NCBI GenBank assembly: GCA_017308375.1
Contig: JAFKEW010000049.1
Location: 115,286-179,285, forward strand
Length of the DNA: 64,000 nucleotides
From: Alphaproteobacteria bacterium
Lineage (GTDB): Bacteria; Pseudomonadota; Alphaproteobacteria; Micropepsales; Micropepsaceae
Direction of reading: 5' to 3'
Shown: positions 25,977-35,517 of the stretch, one piece after another
Layout of the letters: every line of letters begins with the position of its first letter
Position numbering within the stretch: the first letter of the stretch is position 1
Notes under the pieces: generated by a model
What the model saw: the letters and a program-made list of their open reading frames with translations, nothing else
Database searches by the model: none
Told to the model about the DNA's origin: nothing
Translations under genes and position numbers: made by a program

Positions 25977-26479
25977 AACGTGCCGGTCAGCGCCCAGACC
26001 TCTTCACTGTCGGGTGCCTGCACCGGCAGCACAATGATCTGGTTGCGCATCACATCCTTGCCGTCGAGCGTCACGCGGTCGATCGAGAAACCGGGCAGGC
26101 CGCGTGTGGCCGCGCGTTTCGCCCCGCCCAGCATCAGCGCATACATCTGCTTGTCTTCGTAGACGAAGAGTTCGGAAATCAGGAGCCCGGTAATGTCATG
26201 GCCGAAGCGATCGGCCAGACCGGAGCCCACCAGCCGCATGCGCCCATCGCGCCAATCGTCCACCGGTTCTGTCACCGCGACATGGGACAGCAGTTTGGCC
26301 ACTGCACGGGCGGGAATGTCACGCCCCATGCGCATGCCGCCACGCGCGGCACAGGATTTCCAGTATTCCAACAACTGGATCGCGGAGGGGTGCTCCGGCT
26401 CCTTGCGCGGTTCCAGCGCAAAACGGTAATCGAGCCCCGGGTCGAGAACGGCCCGGCCGAGAAACATCGCCATCGACAT
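25967..26479 (-). CDS. PAS-like (PAS_5) domain protein
   Basis: About 170 residues. IQLLEYWKSC near residue 35 opens the PAS_5-type domain common in alphaproteobacteria, then VDDWRDGRMRLVGSGLADRFGHDITG and FSIDRVTLDGKDVMRNQIIVLPV. Such proteins usually lack an output domain, and the ligand and partner are unknown. ATG 26479 is preferred to TTG 26491. Its stop lies in a 16-bp tandem repeat. The 286 bp upstream hold a direct repeat of CCCATTTAGGGAC near 26695-26720 and no gene. Confidence 0.72.
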   Translation of the reverse strand: MSMAMFLGRAVLDPGLDYRFALEPRKEPEHPSAIQLLEYWKSCAARGGMRMGRDIPARAVAKLLSHVAVTEPVDDWRDGRMRLVGSGLADRFGHDITGLLISELFVYEDKQMYALMLGGAKRAATRGLPGFSIDRVTLDGKDVMRNQIIVLPVQAPDSEEVWALTGTFRF

Positions 26480-26777
26480 GGAACGAATCAACCCCAGCGC
26501 GCGCCTGTCAATCTGACAGCGTATGATTGCAAAACCGTTTCATAGCAGGCTTGCAGGAGCGGGCGAAGAGAATTTCATGCCGCAGCGAAAAAAGACTGCT
26601 CCAGCGCAGCTATTGCAAACATTTGCTGCCGTTCGCGTACGATCCTTCCGTAGACGTCGTTTCCGTCTGCACGGGTCGCGCCGCACGATGTGCCCCATTT
26701 AGGGACGCCCATTTAGGGACAGATGAAACCGCGAAGAACCACCGGACACTGTACGCCCCCGCACCATCACCTGCGGG

Positions 26778-27116
26778 TCAACCGGGCCCGTCGATTTCCA
26801 GCAGCTGCGCGGCCTTCACGATTTCGGGCGGCATCAGGCGCGCGTTCACGCCCATACGATTGACAGTCTTGTCGACGGCGGCCCAGTGGGTGGCGTTGCC
26901 GCAAATCCTGCAGCGGTGAAACTCGAGTTTCTTTTCGCCCCAGGAATAAATCTCCGTCGCGCCCGTCGGCGGGACCAGCCTGACCGAAGCGGGCGGATAA
27001 TAGGCCCACAGCGTTCCAAGACGGCGGCAAATAGAGCAACCGCATTGCGTCACGGCCTCGGGCGCCGCGGCGATTTCCATCCGCACCGCACCGCAATGGC
27101 AGGATGCTTCGATCAT
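26778..27116 (-). CDS. GFA/CENP-V-family zinc protein
   Basis: 112 residues with the GFA fold cysteine sets: CHCGAV near residue 7, CGCSICRR near residue 25, and HRCRICGNATHW near residue 68. These bind structural zinc and, in Gfa, glutathione adducts of formaldehyde. Many members are annotated as glutathione-dependent formaldehyde-activating enzymes, an assignment that is doubtful for most. It stands alone. Confidence 0.87.
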   Translation of the reverse strand: MIEASCHCGAVRMEIAAAPEAVTQCGCSICRRLGTLWAYYPPASVRLVPPTGATEIYSWGEKKLEFHRCRICGNATHWAAVDKTVNRMGVNARLMPPEIVKAAQLLEIDGPG

Positions 27117-27139
27117 GCGTGTCCTCCACCGTCGGGTGC

Positions 27140-27247
27140 GCCCATTCTAGAGCAAAACCGGATTCGGCAGAATCGCGATTTCGCTCTAGCTCTTTGTTTT
27201 GTCGCGCAATTTATCGGAAAACCGTTCCGCACTTTTCCGATTGCGCT
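27140..27247. repeat. Dispersed palindromic repeat
   Basis: GCGCAAT (27204-27210) and ATTGCGC (27240-27246) enclose CGGAAAACCG and CACTTTTCCG, the same family as at 17015-17145. A CTAGAGC-rich stretch with GCGATTTCGCTC precedes it. It lies between divergent genes, so it may also affect promoters. Confidence 0.75.
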
Positions 27248-27329
27248 CTAAACACAGCGCGCGCCCCATCATTTGAGCCCGCGCCTGCGATGGGCCATCA
27301 TCGCCGGATAATAATTCGGGGAGTGAGCC

Positions 27330-28415
27330 ATGAAAAAAGTTGTGGTGGCCGGCGCGTCCGGTCTGGTTGGCCGTGGCGCCATTCGCGCCTTTCTGGCTGC
27401 GGGCGATTGGGAGGTGATCGCGGTTTCGCGCCGCAAGCCGGACGGGCTGGAGGGTATCCGCCACATCGCCGCCGACCTGTTCGACACGCAGGCCTGCGCG
27501 AAAATCTTCTCCGGCCTCGGCGATGTCACCCATCTGGTCTATGCCGCGCTTTACGAGAAAGACGATCTGGTGGCCGGCTGGCTCGACCCGGAACAGATCA
27601 CACGCAACGACCAGATGCTGCGCAATCTGTTTGAGCCCTTATCGGGCGCGGCAAAAAACCTGCGCCATGTTTCGCTACTGCAGGGGACCAAGGCCTATGG
27701 CGCCCATGTGCGCCCCATTCCGGTGCCCGCGCGCGAGGATCGCGACGAATTCAAATCGCAGGCCAATTTCTACTGGAACCAGGAAAGCTATCTGCGCGAA
27801 AAGCAGAAGGGGCAGAACTGGCACTGGACGATCCTCCGTCCACAGATCATCTTCGGCGATGCGCTGGGGGCGGCGATGAACCCGATTGCCGCCATCGGTG
27901 TTTACGGTGCGCTGCTGAAAGAGAAGGGGGAGCCGCTGCACTTTCCCGGCGGCGCGGACAATGTGCTGGAAGGGGTGGATGCCGATCTCCTCGGCCGCGC
28001 AATCAAATGGGCGGCGGAAAACGATGCCGCACACGATCAGGCCTTCAACGTCACCAATGGCGATGTGATGGTGTGGCGCAATCTATGGCCCACGATTGCC
28101 GATGCGCTGGGCATGGCGCGCGGCGATGACAGGCCGCTTTCGCTGGCCGCGAGCTTGCCACCGCGTGCGGCGGAGTGGGATGCGATCCGCAAGAAATATG
28201 CCCTCGCCGCGCCCGCACTCGCGGACTTCGCAGGCAAATCCCTCGCCTATGCCGATTTCATCATGGCCTATGGCAGCGAACGCAGTCTGATGCCCGCGAT
28301 CGTTTCCACCATCAAGCTGCGCCAGGCAGGCTTTACCGAGGTGATGGACAGTGAAGCGATGATGCGCAAATGGATCGCGGACCTGCAGGCCCATCGCCTG
28401 CTGCCGCCGCGCTGA
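27330..28415 (+). CDS. PRISE-type SDR reductase (progesterone 5-beta-reductase/iridoid synthase-like)
   Basis: 361 residues with Rossmann motif VVVAGASGLVGRG, DLFD for nucleotide contact and the PRISE-specific block FYWNQESYLREKQKG, where tyrosine and a nearby lysine region form the active site, then WTILRPQIIFGDALG. Bacterial members reduce activated C=C bonds of enones. The start follows GGGGAGTGAGCC. A strong hairpin at 28441-28472 ends the transcript. The physiological substrate is unknown. Confidence 0.88.
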   Translation: MKKVVVAGASGLVGRGAIRAFLAAGDWEVIAVSRRKPDGLEGIRHIAADLFDTQACAKIFSGLGDVTHLVYAALYEKDDLVAGWLDPEQITRNDQMLRNLFEPLSGAAKNLRHVSLLQGTKAYGAHVRPIPVPAREDRDEFKSQANFYWNQESYLREKQKGQNWHWTILRPQIIFGDALGAAMNPIAAIGVYGALLKEKGEPLHFPGGADNVLEGVDADLLGRAIKWAAENDAAHDQAFNVTNGDVMVWRNLWPTIADALGMARGDDRPLSLAASLPPRAAEWDAIRKKYALAAPALADFAGKSLAYADFIMAYGSERSLMPAIVSTIKLRQAGFTEVMDSEAMMRKWIADLQAHRLLPPR

Positions 28416-28440
28416 CCGCGTCACCATCTCAGTTTGCGCC

Positions 28441-28472
28441 AGAGCCGCCGGTCCGAAACCCGGCGGCTCTTT
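28441..28472 (+). terminator. Rho-independent terminator after the PRISE reductase
   Basis: Perfect 10-bp arms AGAGCCGCCG (28441-28450) and CGGCGGCTCT (28461-28470) followed by TT-C-GTT. The segment GCTCTTTCGTTGGCAACAGG is partly repeated just downstream near 28505, an apparent local duplication of the terminator's right half. Confidence 0.75.
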
Positions 28473-28676
28473 CGTTGGCAACAGGGCGGTCTCAACCCCG
28501 GCAGCTCTTTTCTTTGGCAACATGGCGGAAAGATGAGGAAATATTCAATCCGCCCCCGAAGGCCGCGCGCAGCCTTGACGGGGCGCCGCACCCTCATAAT
28601 ATGAATCAGAATTCCGGTTCGGAAGCATGCCGTTCACCGCTGCAAAGGCCTTCCGCCGGCAACAGGGAAAACGCTC

Positions 28677-30101
28677 ATGATTCACAACACCCATAGACAT
28701 TACCTTCGCGGCACTCATCTTCGCGGCACCTGCCTCGCCGCCATGCTGGCCTTCGGGCTGGCACAGGCGCCCGCGGCATTGGCCGCGCCCAGCATCTATC
28801 CCACCGGCGTCACCCGTTACGATCCGGCACGCGCCTACAACAGCTACGTTCTGTTCGGCGACAACACCAATGAGAACGACACCAAAACCTATCTGATCGA
28901 CATGAACGGCCACGTCGTTCACACCTGGGGCCACGCGGGCTTTCCGACCAAGATGCTTCCGCCGCGCGCGATGGACGGCAAGAAGGGTGTCATCGGCGTC
29001 GAGATCTCGCACGAGAAAAGCAACGGCATCGGCATCATTCCGGGCCTGCCCGATGTCTATCAGACCAAGGAAATCGGCTTCGTCGGCTGGAACGACAAGG
29101 TACTGTGGAAGGGCGGCACCGCGGCCCCCGACGGCGCCTTGCATCAGCATCATGACTGGGCGCGGCTTCCGAACGGCAATGTGCTGGCGCTGGGGAGCTG
29201 GCAGCACGAGATCCCCGATTTCGGCAAGCGCGTGATGTATGACGATGTGATCTACGAACTGAACCCGAAGGGCGAGATCGTCTGGCAGTGGGTGACGTCG
29301 GAGCATCTGGGCGAACTGGGCTTCAGCGACAAGCAGCTTGCCATGATCCACAACACCAAGCTGCTCGATTACTTCCACATCAACGATATGGAGCCGTTGG
29401 GACCCAACCATTGGGCCAAGGCGGGCGACACGCGCTTTGCCCCCGGCAACATCATGATCAGCGCGCGCAACGCGAATTTCACCGCCATCATCGACAGGAA
29501 AACCGGCCATGTCGTGTGGGAGATCGGGCCCAATTACCCGGCGCGCAATCTGCTTCTCGGTGCCGACAAGGTGCCGGGCCCGATCAACCAGATCAGCGGC
29601 CAGCATGATTCCCACATGATCCCCGAAGGCCTGCCGGGCGCGGGCAATATCCTGATCTTCGACAATCAGGGCGAAGGCGGTTATCCGCCGGTGGCGCTCA
29701 ACCCCCTTGGCGGCACGCGCGTTCTGGAAATCGACCCGGCGAAGAAGGAGATCGTCTGGTCCTATACCGGCCGCAGTTCGGACATGCCGGAATGGTCGTT
29801 CTACAGCCCGATCGTCGGCAGTGCCCAGCGTCTGCCCAACGGCAACACCCTGATCGACGAAGGCACCGATGGCCGCGTGTTTCAGGTGACGAAGGACGGC
29901 GCCATCGTCTGGGAATATGTCTCGCCCTATCAGGTGCGGGTGCCGGTTGCCGCCCTGCCCGGCCGCCAACCGGTTGTCGGCAATCTGCTCTACCGGGTTC
30001 AGGCCGTGCCTTATGACTGGGTGCCGGCCGGTACGCCGCACGCGGAAAAACCGGTGAAGGCCTTGAACCCGGCGGACTTCCACGTTCCCACCAGTGAATA
30101 G
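28677..30101 (+). CDS. Periplasmic arylsulfotransferase (ASST) family protein
   Basis: 474 residues with a signal peptide ending near LAAPS (residue 37) and a beta-propeller of the ASST family: NGHVVHTWGHAGFPTKM, HQHHDWARLPNGNVLALGSW, NHWAKAGDTRFAPGNIMISARN, QHDSHMIPEG and NGNTLIDEGTDGRVFQV. Known ASSTs transfer sulfate from one phenolic ester to another without PAPS. Several histidines could be the sulfated residue; I cannot pick it with certainty. No disulfide-forming DsbL/DsbI-like partners are adjacent. Confidence 0.87.
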   Translation: MIHNTHRHYLRGTHLRGTCLAAMLAFGLAQAPAALAAPSIYPTGVTRYDPARAYNSYVLFGDNTNENDTKTYLIDMNGHVVHTWGHAGFPTKMLPPRAMDGKKGVIGVEISHEKSNGIGIIPGLPDVYQTKEIGFVGWNDKVLWKGGTAAPDGALHQHHDWARLPNGNVLALGSWQHEIPDFGKRVMYDDVIYELNPKGEIVWQWVTSEHLGELGFSDKQLAMIHNTKLLDYFHINDMEPLGPNHWAKAGDTRFAPGNIMISARNANFTAIIDRKTGHVVWEIGPNYPARNLLLGADKVPGPINQISGQHDSHMIPEGLPGAGNILIFDNQGEGGYPPVALNPLGGTRVLEIDPAKKEIVWSYTGRSSDMPEWSFYSPIVGSAQRLPNGNTLIDEGTDGRVFQVTKDGAIVWEYVSPYQVRVPVAALPGRQPVVGNLLYRVQAVPYDWVPAGTPHAEKPVKALNPADFHVPTSE

Positions 30102-30145
30102 GGCCAGCGAATAGAACCAGCGAATGAATTGCGGGCGGTGGCGTG

Positions 30146-31060
30146 TTACAGCGCTGCCGCCGCAATCGCGTGCACCGTGCCGCAGAATTCGCAGCGCGCG
30201 CGGATCACGCCATCTTCATCGGCCAGACCCTCGCGTTCTTCCGGGCCATAGGCCGCCAGCACACGCGCAATCCGATCCGTGTCGCAATGGCAGCGGAAGT
30301 GAAGCGGCTCCGCCGGCTGCACCCGCACATCGTCTTCGTGGAACAGCCGCCACAACAGGGTTTCGGCCTGAAGTGCTGTATCCACCAGCTCGACATCCTC
30401 GACCGTTTTCAGGAACAGCGACAGCCGCTCCCACTCGTCATCGTCGCGGGCGCGTTCCGGGGTTGCCTGCAGCATGATGCCGCCCGCGCGCCAGTCCGGC
30501 GCCTCCGTTCCGGGTGTGAACACCGGCGCGGCCGCCAGCCGGATCGCGGTCGGCAATTGCTCGCTCTGCGCGAAATAGGTTTCGGCCGACGCCGCTATTC
30601 CGTGTGCGGACAACTCGACGATGCCCTGATAAGTCTGCCCGCCCAGCCGGGGTTCGATGGTGATGGCCAATGCGCCCCTGCCCGCCAGTTGCGCGAAATC
30701 GCCAGCCCCGTTCAGGGCGGCAAAACGCGCCCCGTCCAGCCGCGCAAAACCGCGCAGGCCCGCAGGATCAGCCCCTTCCGCACCGAAATAATCCACGGTC
30801 ACAAGGTCGAGCGGCCCGTCCGATTTGGTCTGCAACGTCAGCCGCCCATCGAGCTTCAGCGCCGTACCCAGAATGGCGGCCAGCGCCACGCTTTCCCCCG
30901 CGACGCGGGCCGCGGCTTCCGGCAGGGCATGGGCGGAAAGCGCGCGGGCAGACGCCCGGTCGAGCCTGACCAGCCGCCCGCGGCAACCCGCATTGGGCAG
31001 ATCGAACGGCAAAACAAAATCCGCCGCAGGGGCGGGCGTGTAGTCCGGTTGATTGCGCAT
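30146..31060 (-). CDS. hslO: Redox-regulated chaperone Hsp33
   Basis: 304 residues. The redox switch is complete: C257 and C259 in CHCD, C290 and C293 in CEFC. These bind zinc when reduced and form disulfides under oxidative stress, exposing the substrate site. The N-terminal chaperone fold carries LTLQTKSDGPL and TIEPRLGGQTYQGIVEL. It lies downstream of argD-argF in the same direction, an order common in alphaproteobacteria, but a repeat-filled gap of about 175 bp separates it from argF. Confidence 0.94.
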   Translation of the reverse strand: MRNQPDYTPAPAADFVLPFDLPNAGCRGRLVRLDRASARALSAHALPEAAARVAGESVALAAILGTALKLDGRLTLQTKSDGPLDLVTVDYFGAEGADPAGLRGFARLDGARFAALNGAGDFAQLAGRGALAITIEPRLGGQTYQGIVELSAHGIAASAETYFAQSEQLPTAIRLAAAPVFTPGTEAPDWRAGGIMLQATPERARDDDEWERLSLFLKTVEDVELVDTALQAETLLWRLFHEDDVRVQPAEPLHFRCHCDTDRIARVLAAYGPEEREGLADEDGVIRARCEFCGTVHAIAAAAL

Positions 31061-31100
31061 CGGTCCTATATGGGCATGAACGGGGAAATGTTCAAACGGC

Positions 31101-31215
31101 CCCCACAGTCAGCTTCGCTGACAGCTCCCCCGCCTCGCGGGGGCGCAGCATATTCATAACCTCCTCCCTCGCGTGCGGGGGAGGTGCCGGAGCAAGGCGA
31201 AGGCGGAGGGGGGAA
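31101..31215. repeat. Intergenic palindromic repeat element, copy 2
   Basis: Shares a 27-bp exact segment (31107-31133) with the element at 9676-9702, followed by CGCGGGGGCG and a second hairpin of CTCCCTCGC/GCGGGGGAGG type. It fills the gap between argF and hslO and may attenuate read-through. Confidence 0.8.
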
Positions 31216-31234
31216 CGGCAAAGGGAAGAAACCC

Positions 31235-32182
31235 CTACCGCAGGCACCACTTCAAAATCGCCTTCTGCACGTGCAGGCGGTTTTCGGCTTCGTCGAACAC
31301 GGCCGATTGCGGCCCGTCGATCACATCGTTCGTCACTTCCTCACCGCGATGGGCCGGCAGGCAGTGCATGAAGATCGCATCGTTCTTCGCCCGCGCCATC
31401 CGCCGCGCATCGATCTGGTAGGCCTTCAACAGGTTGTGGCGGCGCGTCGTATCCTCATCGCCCATCGAAACCCAGGTATCGGTCACCACGCAATCGGCGC
31501 CCTCGACCGCGGCATCCGCATCGGTGCCGAAGGTAATGTCGCTGCCCGATTGCGCGGCCCAGTCGCGCACCGCGCGGCGTACGGTCAATTCCGGCGGACT
31601 TGCCACGCGCAGGGCAAAACCGAACTTCACCGCTGCATGCACCCACGACACCAGCACATTGTTGCCGTCACCGCACCAGGCGATGGTGCGGCCGCGGATG
31701 GAACCTTTGCGTTCCTCGAACGTCATCACATCGGCCATCACCTGACACGGGTGCGAATTGCGCGTCAGTCCGTTGATCACCGGAATGGTGGCGTTGTCGG
31801 CCAGTTCCTGCACCATCTCATGATCCAGAAGCCGGATCATCACCGCATCGACATAGCGCGACAGCACACGCGCGGTATCGGCAATGGTCTCCTCCCGCGC
31901 GAGCTGCATTTCATTGCCGGTCAGCATCAAGGTGGTGCCACCCAACTGGCGCATCGCAATGTCGAACGAGATTCGCGTGCGCGTCGATTGCTTGTCGAAG
32001 ATCATCGCCAGCACACGGCCCTGAAGCGGGCAATCATCATCGGCCATGCCATGGGCGCGGCCGGCACGCGCCTTCTTGCGCGCGATGGCTTCTTCCAGAA
32101 TCGCATCGAGCGTTGCGGTCTCGAACAGGGCGAGGTCGAGGAAATCCTTCTGCCCCGCGCCTTTCATCAATGGCCCGTTCAT
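31235..32182 (-). CDS. argF: Ornithine carbamoyltransferase
   Basis: 315 residues; makes citrulline from ornithine and carbamoyl phosphate in arginine synthesis. Carbamoyl-phosphate motif STRTR is at residues 66-70, HPCQ near 143, ornithine-binding DTWVSMGDE near 235, and [10 protein letters not shown] near 279. ATG 32182 overlaps the argD stop (ATGA), so the two are coupled. Length is typical. Confidence 0.96.
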   Translation of the reverse strand: MNGPLMKGAGQKDFLDLALFETATLDAILEEAIARKKARAGRAHGMADDDCPLQGRVLAMIFDKQSTRTRISFDIAMRQLGGTTLMLTGNEMQLAREETIADTARVLSRYVDAVMIRLLDHEMVQELADNATIPVINGLTRNSHPCQVMADVMTFEERKGSIRGRTIAWCGDGNNVLVSWVHAAVKFGFALRVASPPELTVRRAVRDWAAQSGSDITFGTDADAAVEGADCVVTDTWVSMGDEDTTRRHNLLKAYQIDARRMARAKNDAIFMHCLPAHRGEEVTNDVIDGPQSAVFDEAENRLHVQKAILKWCLR

Positions 32183-33366
32183 GCGGCCTCCGTCGCGTTC
32201 TCGAACGCTTTCGCGGTCTCGCCCAGCGCGGCCATCGCCTCACGCACATGGCTTTCGTCGATGATCAGCGGCGGCAACAGGCGCACCACATTGTCCCCGG
32301 CCGGAATGGCCAGCATGGCATGCTCCCGCAAGCGATTGACGAAATCGCCATTGGGCACGGCGAGCTTCAGCCCCAGCATCAGCCCCTGCCCGCGCAATTC
32401 GCTGAACACTGTGGGATGTTCGGCAATCAGCCCGGCAAGCTGCTGGCGCAGATAATTGCCCACCTGTTCGATATGGCCGAGGAATCCCGGCGCCGTCACG
32501 GTTTCCAGCACCGCATGCCCCACCGCCATGGCCAGCGGATTGCCGCCGAAGGTGGAACCATGGGTGCCCGCCACCATGGCCTTGGCCGCTTCCGCGGTGG
32601 CAAGACAGGCGCCCATCGGAAAACCGCCGCCGATCCCTTTGGCAATCGCCATGATGTCGGGCGTGATGCCGGCATGTTCATGGGCGAACAGTTTGCCGGT
32701 GCGGCCGACACCGCATTGCACTTCATCGAAAATCAGCAGCAGGCCGTTCTCGTCGCAAAGCTTGCGCAAAGCTCGCAGATATTCCGGCGCCGCGGCGCGC
32801 AGCCCGCCCTCCCCCTGCACCGGCTCGATCAGAAGGGCCGCGGTTTCCGGCCCGATCGCGTCCTTCACCGCCTTCAGATCGCCGAACGGCACCTGATCGA
32901 AGCCCGGCGCCTTGGGGCCGAAGCCTTCGAGATATTTGGCCTGACCACCGGCCGCGATGGTGGCAAGCGTGCGGCCATGGAAGGCGCCTTCAAAGGTGAT
33001 GATGTGAAAGCGCTCGGGATGGCCGTTCGCATAATGATAGCGCCGGGCCATCTTGATCGCGCATTCCAGCGCCTCCGCCCCCGAATTGCCGAAGAACATG
33101 GTGTCGGCAAAGGTGTGGCGGACCAGCAGATCGGCCAGCTTTTCCTGCCCCGGAATGCGATAGAGGTTGGAGGTATGCCAGATCCGCCCGGCCTGCTCGG
33201 TCAGGGCGGCGACCAGCCTGGGATGGGCATGGCCCAGGGAATTGACGGCGACACCGGCCCCGAAATCCAGATATCGGCGGCCATCCTCGGCGAAGACATA
33301 AGGCCCTTCACCACGGACGAATGCGACATCCGCCCGATTATAGGTTGGCAGCAGAGACGGAAACAC
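32179..33366 (-). CDS. argD: Acetylornithine aminotransferase
   Basis: 395-residue class III PLP enzyme; converts N-acetylglutamate semialdehyde to N-acetylornithine and may also act in lysine synthesis. [18 protein letters not shown] binds the cofactor phosphate, [16 protein letters not shown] holds the cofactor Asp, and the Schiff-base lysine is in [14 protein letters not shown]. The start is GTG 33366 behind GGAGAAGCCTC. First gene of argD-argF(-hslO). Confidence 0.95.
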   Translation of the reverse strand: MFPSLLPTYNRADVAFVRGEGPYVFAEDGRRYLDFGAGVAVNSLGHAHPRLVAALTEQAGRIWHTSNLYRIPGQEKLADLLVRHTFADTMFFGNSGAEALECAIKMARRYHYANGHPERFHIITFEGAFHGRTLATIAAGGQAKYLEGFGPKAPGFDQVPFGDLKAVKDAIGPETAALLIEPVQGEGGLRAAAPEYLRALRKLCDENGLLLIFDEVQCGVGRTGKLFAHEHAGITPDIMAIAKGIGGGFPMGACLATAEAAKAMVAGTHGSTFGGNPLAMAVGHAVLETVTAPGFLGHIEQVGNYLRQQLAGLIAEHPTVFSELRGQGLMLGLKLAVPNGDFVNRLREHAMLAIPAGDNVVRLLPPLIIDESHVREAMAALGETAKAFENATEAA

Positions 33367-33870
33367 GAGGCTTCTCCTTTTGGGGTTGGTGGGGCCGGCA
33401 TGTGGATAAAACCGGCCAAAGGGGCGCTTTATCCGCCCATTGCCCCTTAAGGGTCAAGGAACGGGCCCAAGAAACGGTATGCGGATTGCGCACAATGGCC
33501 CACGCATTGTGGCCCACGCATTCCCAAAGAACCGGACCTGCTATCCATCACCCCCAACACATCCCCACATAAGAGAAGAGGAAGCAGGGCGCGAAAGGAA
33601 ATACTGCATGTCCGATCCCTTATTCGTTCACCGCTCGATTCATCCCCCGCTCGTGGGGGATGGCGCGAGAAATCCCAACCATCTCCATCACTTCCACCAG
33701 GGGGAGGGGGCATGTTTTTCGGAGGTTCGAATACCGTCACGGCCCCGCCGCCAAAAACGTCAAACGAATACCCGGCGCCTTTCTGTGGACAAGATGTGGG
33801 GGCGGCCTGCCAAGCCTTGTACGCCCGTATCCGGATGCTACGATATGTTGTGGCATCAAGGGAGACGCCC
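33367..33870. other. Divergent intergenic region between argD and gcrA
   Basis: About 500 bp without a convincing gene. It holds a tandem direct repeat of TGGCCCACGCATT near 33496-33525, and a perfect hairpin CATCCCCC/GGGGGATG (33641-33648, 33655-33662). A GATTC site at 33637-33641 fits the GANTC target of CcrM methylation, which GcrA-dependent promoters use. The in-frame ATG at 33712 would extend GcrA by 53 atypical residues and is not favoured. Promoters for both genes must lie here. Confidence 0.55.
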
Positions 33871-34320
33871 ATGGGTTGGACAGACGAACGGGTGGAGCAG
33901 CTCAAATCCCTCTGGACCGAGGGACTTTCCGCCAGCCAGATCGCCCGCACGCTTGGCGGGGTGACCCGCAATGCGGTGATCGGCAAGGTGCACCGGCTGG
34001 GCCTGGCGGGCCGCGCCGTACCGGCACGGATAGACCGCCCGCGCCTGCCATCGGCACCGCGGGTCACCATCCGCACCCATCACGTGCCGGAACCCCCGGT
34101 GGTGGAGGAAGACCCGATCACCCTCGACGACGGCAGCCATGCCACCGTCCTCACCATCAACGACCGCATGTGCCGCTGGCCCATCGGCGACCCGAGCGAG
34201 AACGAATTCCACTTCTGCGGCCGCAAGCCGAAAGTGGGCTCGCCCTATTGCGAGGCCCATGCCCGCAAGGCCTACCAGCCGCAGCAGCCGAGGCGCGACA
34301 AGGGCCGGATGGCGAGCTAA
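33871..34320 (+). CDS. gcrA: Cell-cycle regulator GcrA
   Basis: 149 residues. The N-terminal MGWTDERVEQLKSLWTEGLS with GVTRNAVIGKVHRLGL is the GcrA DNA-binding region; the C-terminal CRWPIGDP, FHFCGRKPKVGSPYCEAH is the sigma-factor interacting part. GcrA binds RNA polymerase holding sigma-70 and activates promoters carrying methylated GANTC sites, in the CtrA network. ATG 33871 matches the family start and follows GGGAGACGCCC. gpx starts 9 bp downstream. Confidence 0.95.
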   Translation: MGWTDERVEQLKSLWTEGLSASQIARTLGGVTRNAVIGKVHRLGLAGRAVPARIDRPRLPSAPRVTIRTHHVPEPPVVEEDPITLDDGSHATVLTINDRMCRWPIGDPSENEFHFCGRKPKVGSPYCEAHARKAYQPQQPRRDKGRMAS

Positions 34321-34329
34321 TATCGGGGC

Positions 34330-34806
34330 ATGACCGTTTACGATTTCACCGCGAAAAATCTGGCGGGGCAGGATGTGCCCCTGTCGGATTTTCGCGGGCA
34401 GGTTCTTCTGATCGTCAACACCGCCAGCAAATGCGGCTTTACCCCGCAATATGCCGGACTGGAAGGCCTTTACGAAAAGCTGCACCCGCAAGGGCTGACC
34501 ATCCTCGGCTTTCCCTGCAACCAGTTCGGCGCGCAGGAACCGGGCAACGAAAGCGAGATCGGTGCCTTCTGCCAGAAGAATTACGGCGTCAGCTTTCCGA
34601 TGTTCGCGAAGATCGACGTCAATGGCGCCGCCGCCCATCCGCTCTATCAATATCTGAAAAAAGACCGCAAAGGCCTTCTCGGCACCGAAGCGATCAAATG
34701 GAATTTCACCAAATTCCTGATCGGGCGCGATGGCGAACCGGTCGCGCGCTACGCACCGCAGACCAAGCCGGAAGATCTGGAAGAGCCGGTCAGGAAGCTG
34801 CTTTGA
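34330..34806 (+). CDS. Glutathione peroxidase-family thiol peroxidase
   Basis: 158 residues. Peroxidatic Cys35 in [11 protein letters not shown], Gln in [12 protein letters not shown] and Trp/Asn in KWNFTKFL make the catalytic tetrad. Non-selenium bacterial members usually draw electrons from thioredoxin rather than glutathione. It directly follows gcrA and probably shares its transcript. The last 17 bp overlap the convergent phoB gene. Confidence 0.93.
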   Translation: MTVYDFTAKNLAGQDVPLSDFRGQVLLIVNTASKCGFTPQYAGLEGLYEKLHPQGLTILGFPCNQFGAQEPGNESEIGAFCQKNYGVSFPMFAKIDVNGAAAHPLYQYLKKDRKGLLGTEAIKWNFTKFLIGRDGEPVARYAPQTKPEDLEEPVRKLL

Positions 34807-35512
34807 CCCCGGCTGCCTCGGCGCTGAACATATCGTCCAGCGCATAACCGGCAGAGCGCACGGTGCGGATCGGGTCACGCACACCGTCGATGTTCAGCGC
34901 CTTGCGCAAACGGCCGACATGCACATCCACCGTGCGGGCCTCGACATAGACATCGGAGCCCCACACCGCATCCAGCAACTGTTCGCGGCTGAAGACGCGG
35001 CCGGGATGCTGAATCAGATGATCCAGCAGTTTGTATTCGGTCGGCCCCAGATGGATTTCCTGGCCCGCCCGGCGCACGCGATGGGCCACCCGGTCCATCT
35101 CCAGATCGCCGATGCGCACCACATCTTCGGCCAGACTGGGGCGGATACGCCGGAGCACCGCGCGCAGCCGCGCCAGCAATTCCGTCATCGAGAACGGCTT
35201 GGTGATGTAATCGTCGGCGCCGGTGTCGAGGCCACGGATACGATCGGTCTCCTCACCCCGCGCGGTCAGCATGATGATCGGGGTGTTGCGCGTCTCCAGC
35301 CGGTTGCGCAGGCGGCGGCAAACCTCGATCCCGGAAAGCTGCGGCAGCATCCAGTCGAGCAGCACCAGATCGGGCGGTTCTTCCTGCGCCAGAAGCAGGG
35401 CTTCCTCGCCGTCGCGCGCCTCGCTGACGCGATAACCTTCACGCTCCAGATTGTAGCGCAGCAGGGTGACCAGCGCGCCCTCATCCTCGGCAATCAACAC
35501 ATGCGGTTTCAT
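34790..35512 (-). CDS. phoB: Phosphate regulon response regulator PhoB
   Basis: 240 residues: receiver domain with phospho-acceptor D53 in LVLLDWMLP and Lys in ITKPF near 104, then an OmpR/PhoB winged helix with [22 protein letters not shown] and [12 protein letters not shown]. It binds Pho boxes such as the one at 36331-36359. It starts 5 bp after phoU and is co-transcribed with it. Confidence 0.95.
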   Translation of the reverse strand: MKPHVLIAEDEGALVTLLRYNLEREGYRVSEARDGEEALLLAQEEPPDLVLLDWMLPQLSGIEVCRRLRNRLETRNTPIIMLTARGEETDRIRGLDTGADDYITKPFSMTELLARLRAVLRRIRPSLAEDVVRIGDLEMDRVAHRVRRAGQEIHLGPTEYKLLDHLIQHPGRVFSREQLLDAVWGSDVYVEARTVDVHVGRLRKALNIDGVRDPIRTVRSAGYALDDMFSAEAAGVKAAS

Positions 35513-35517
35513 CGGCC

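Noticed and set aside
26527..26919. 130-codon frame in the gap before the GFA gene
   Set aside because: Overlaps the GFA gene antisense, with no ribosome site or family pattern.
33712..33870. 53-residue N-terminal extension of GcrA from ATG 33712
   Set aside because: A ribosome-site-like GGAGGGGG precedes it, but GcrA proteins begin at the MGWTDERV segment, which has its own ribosome site.
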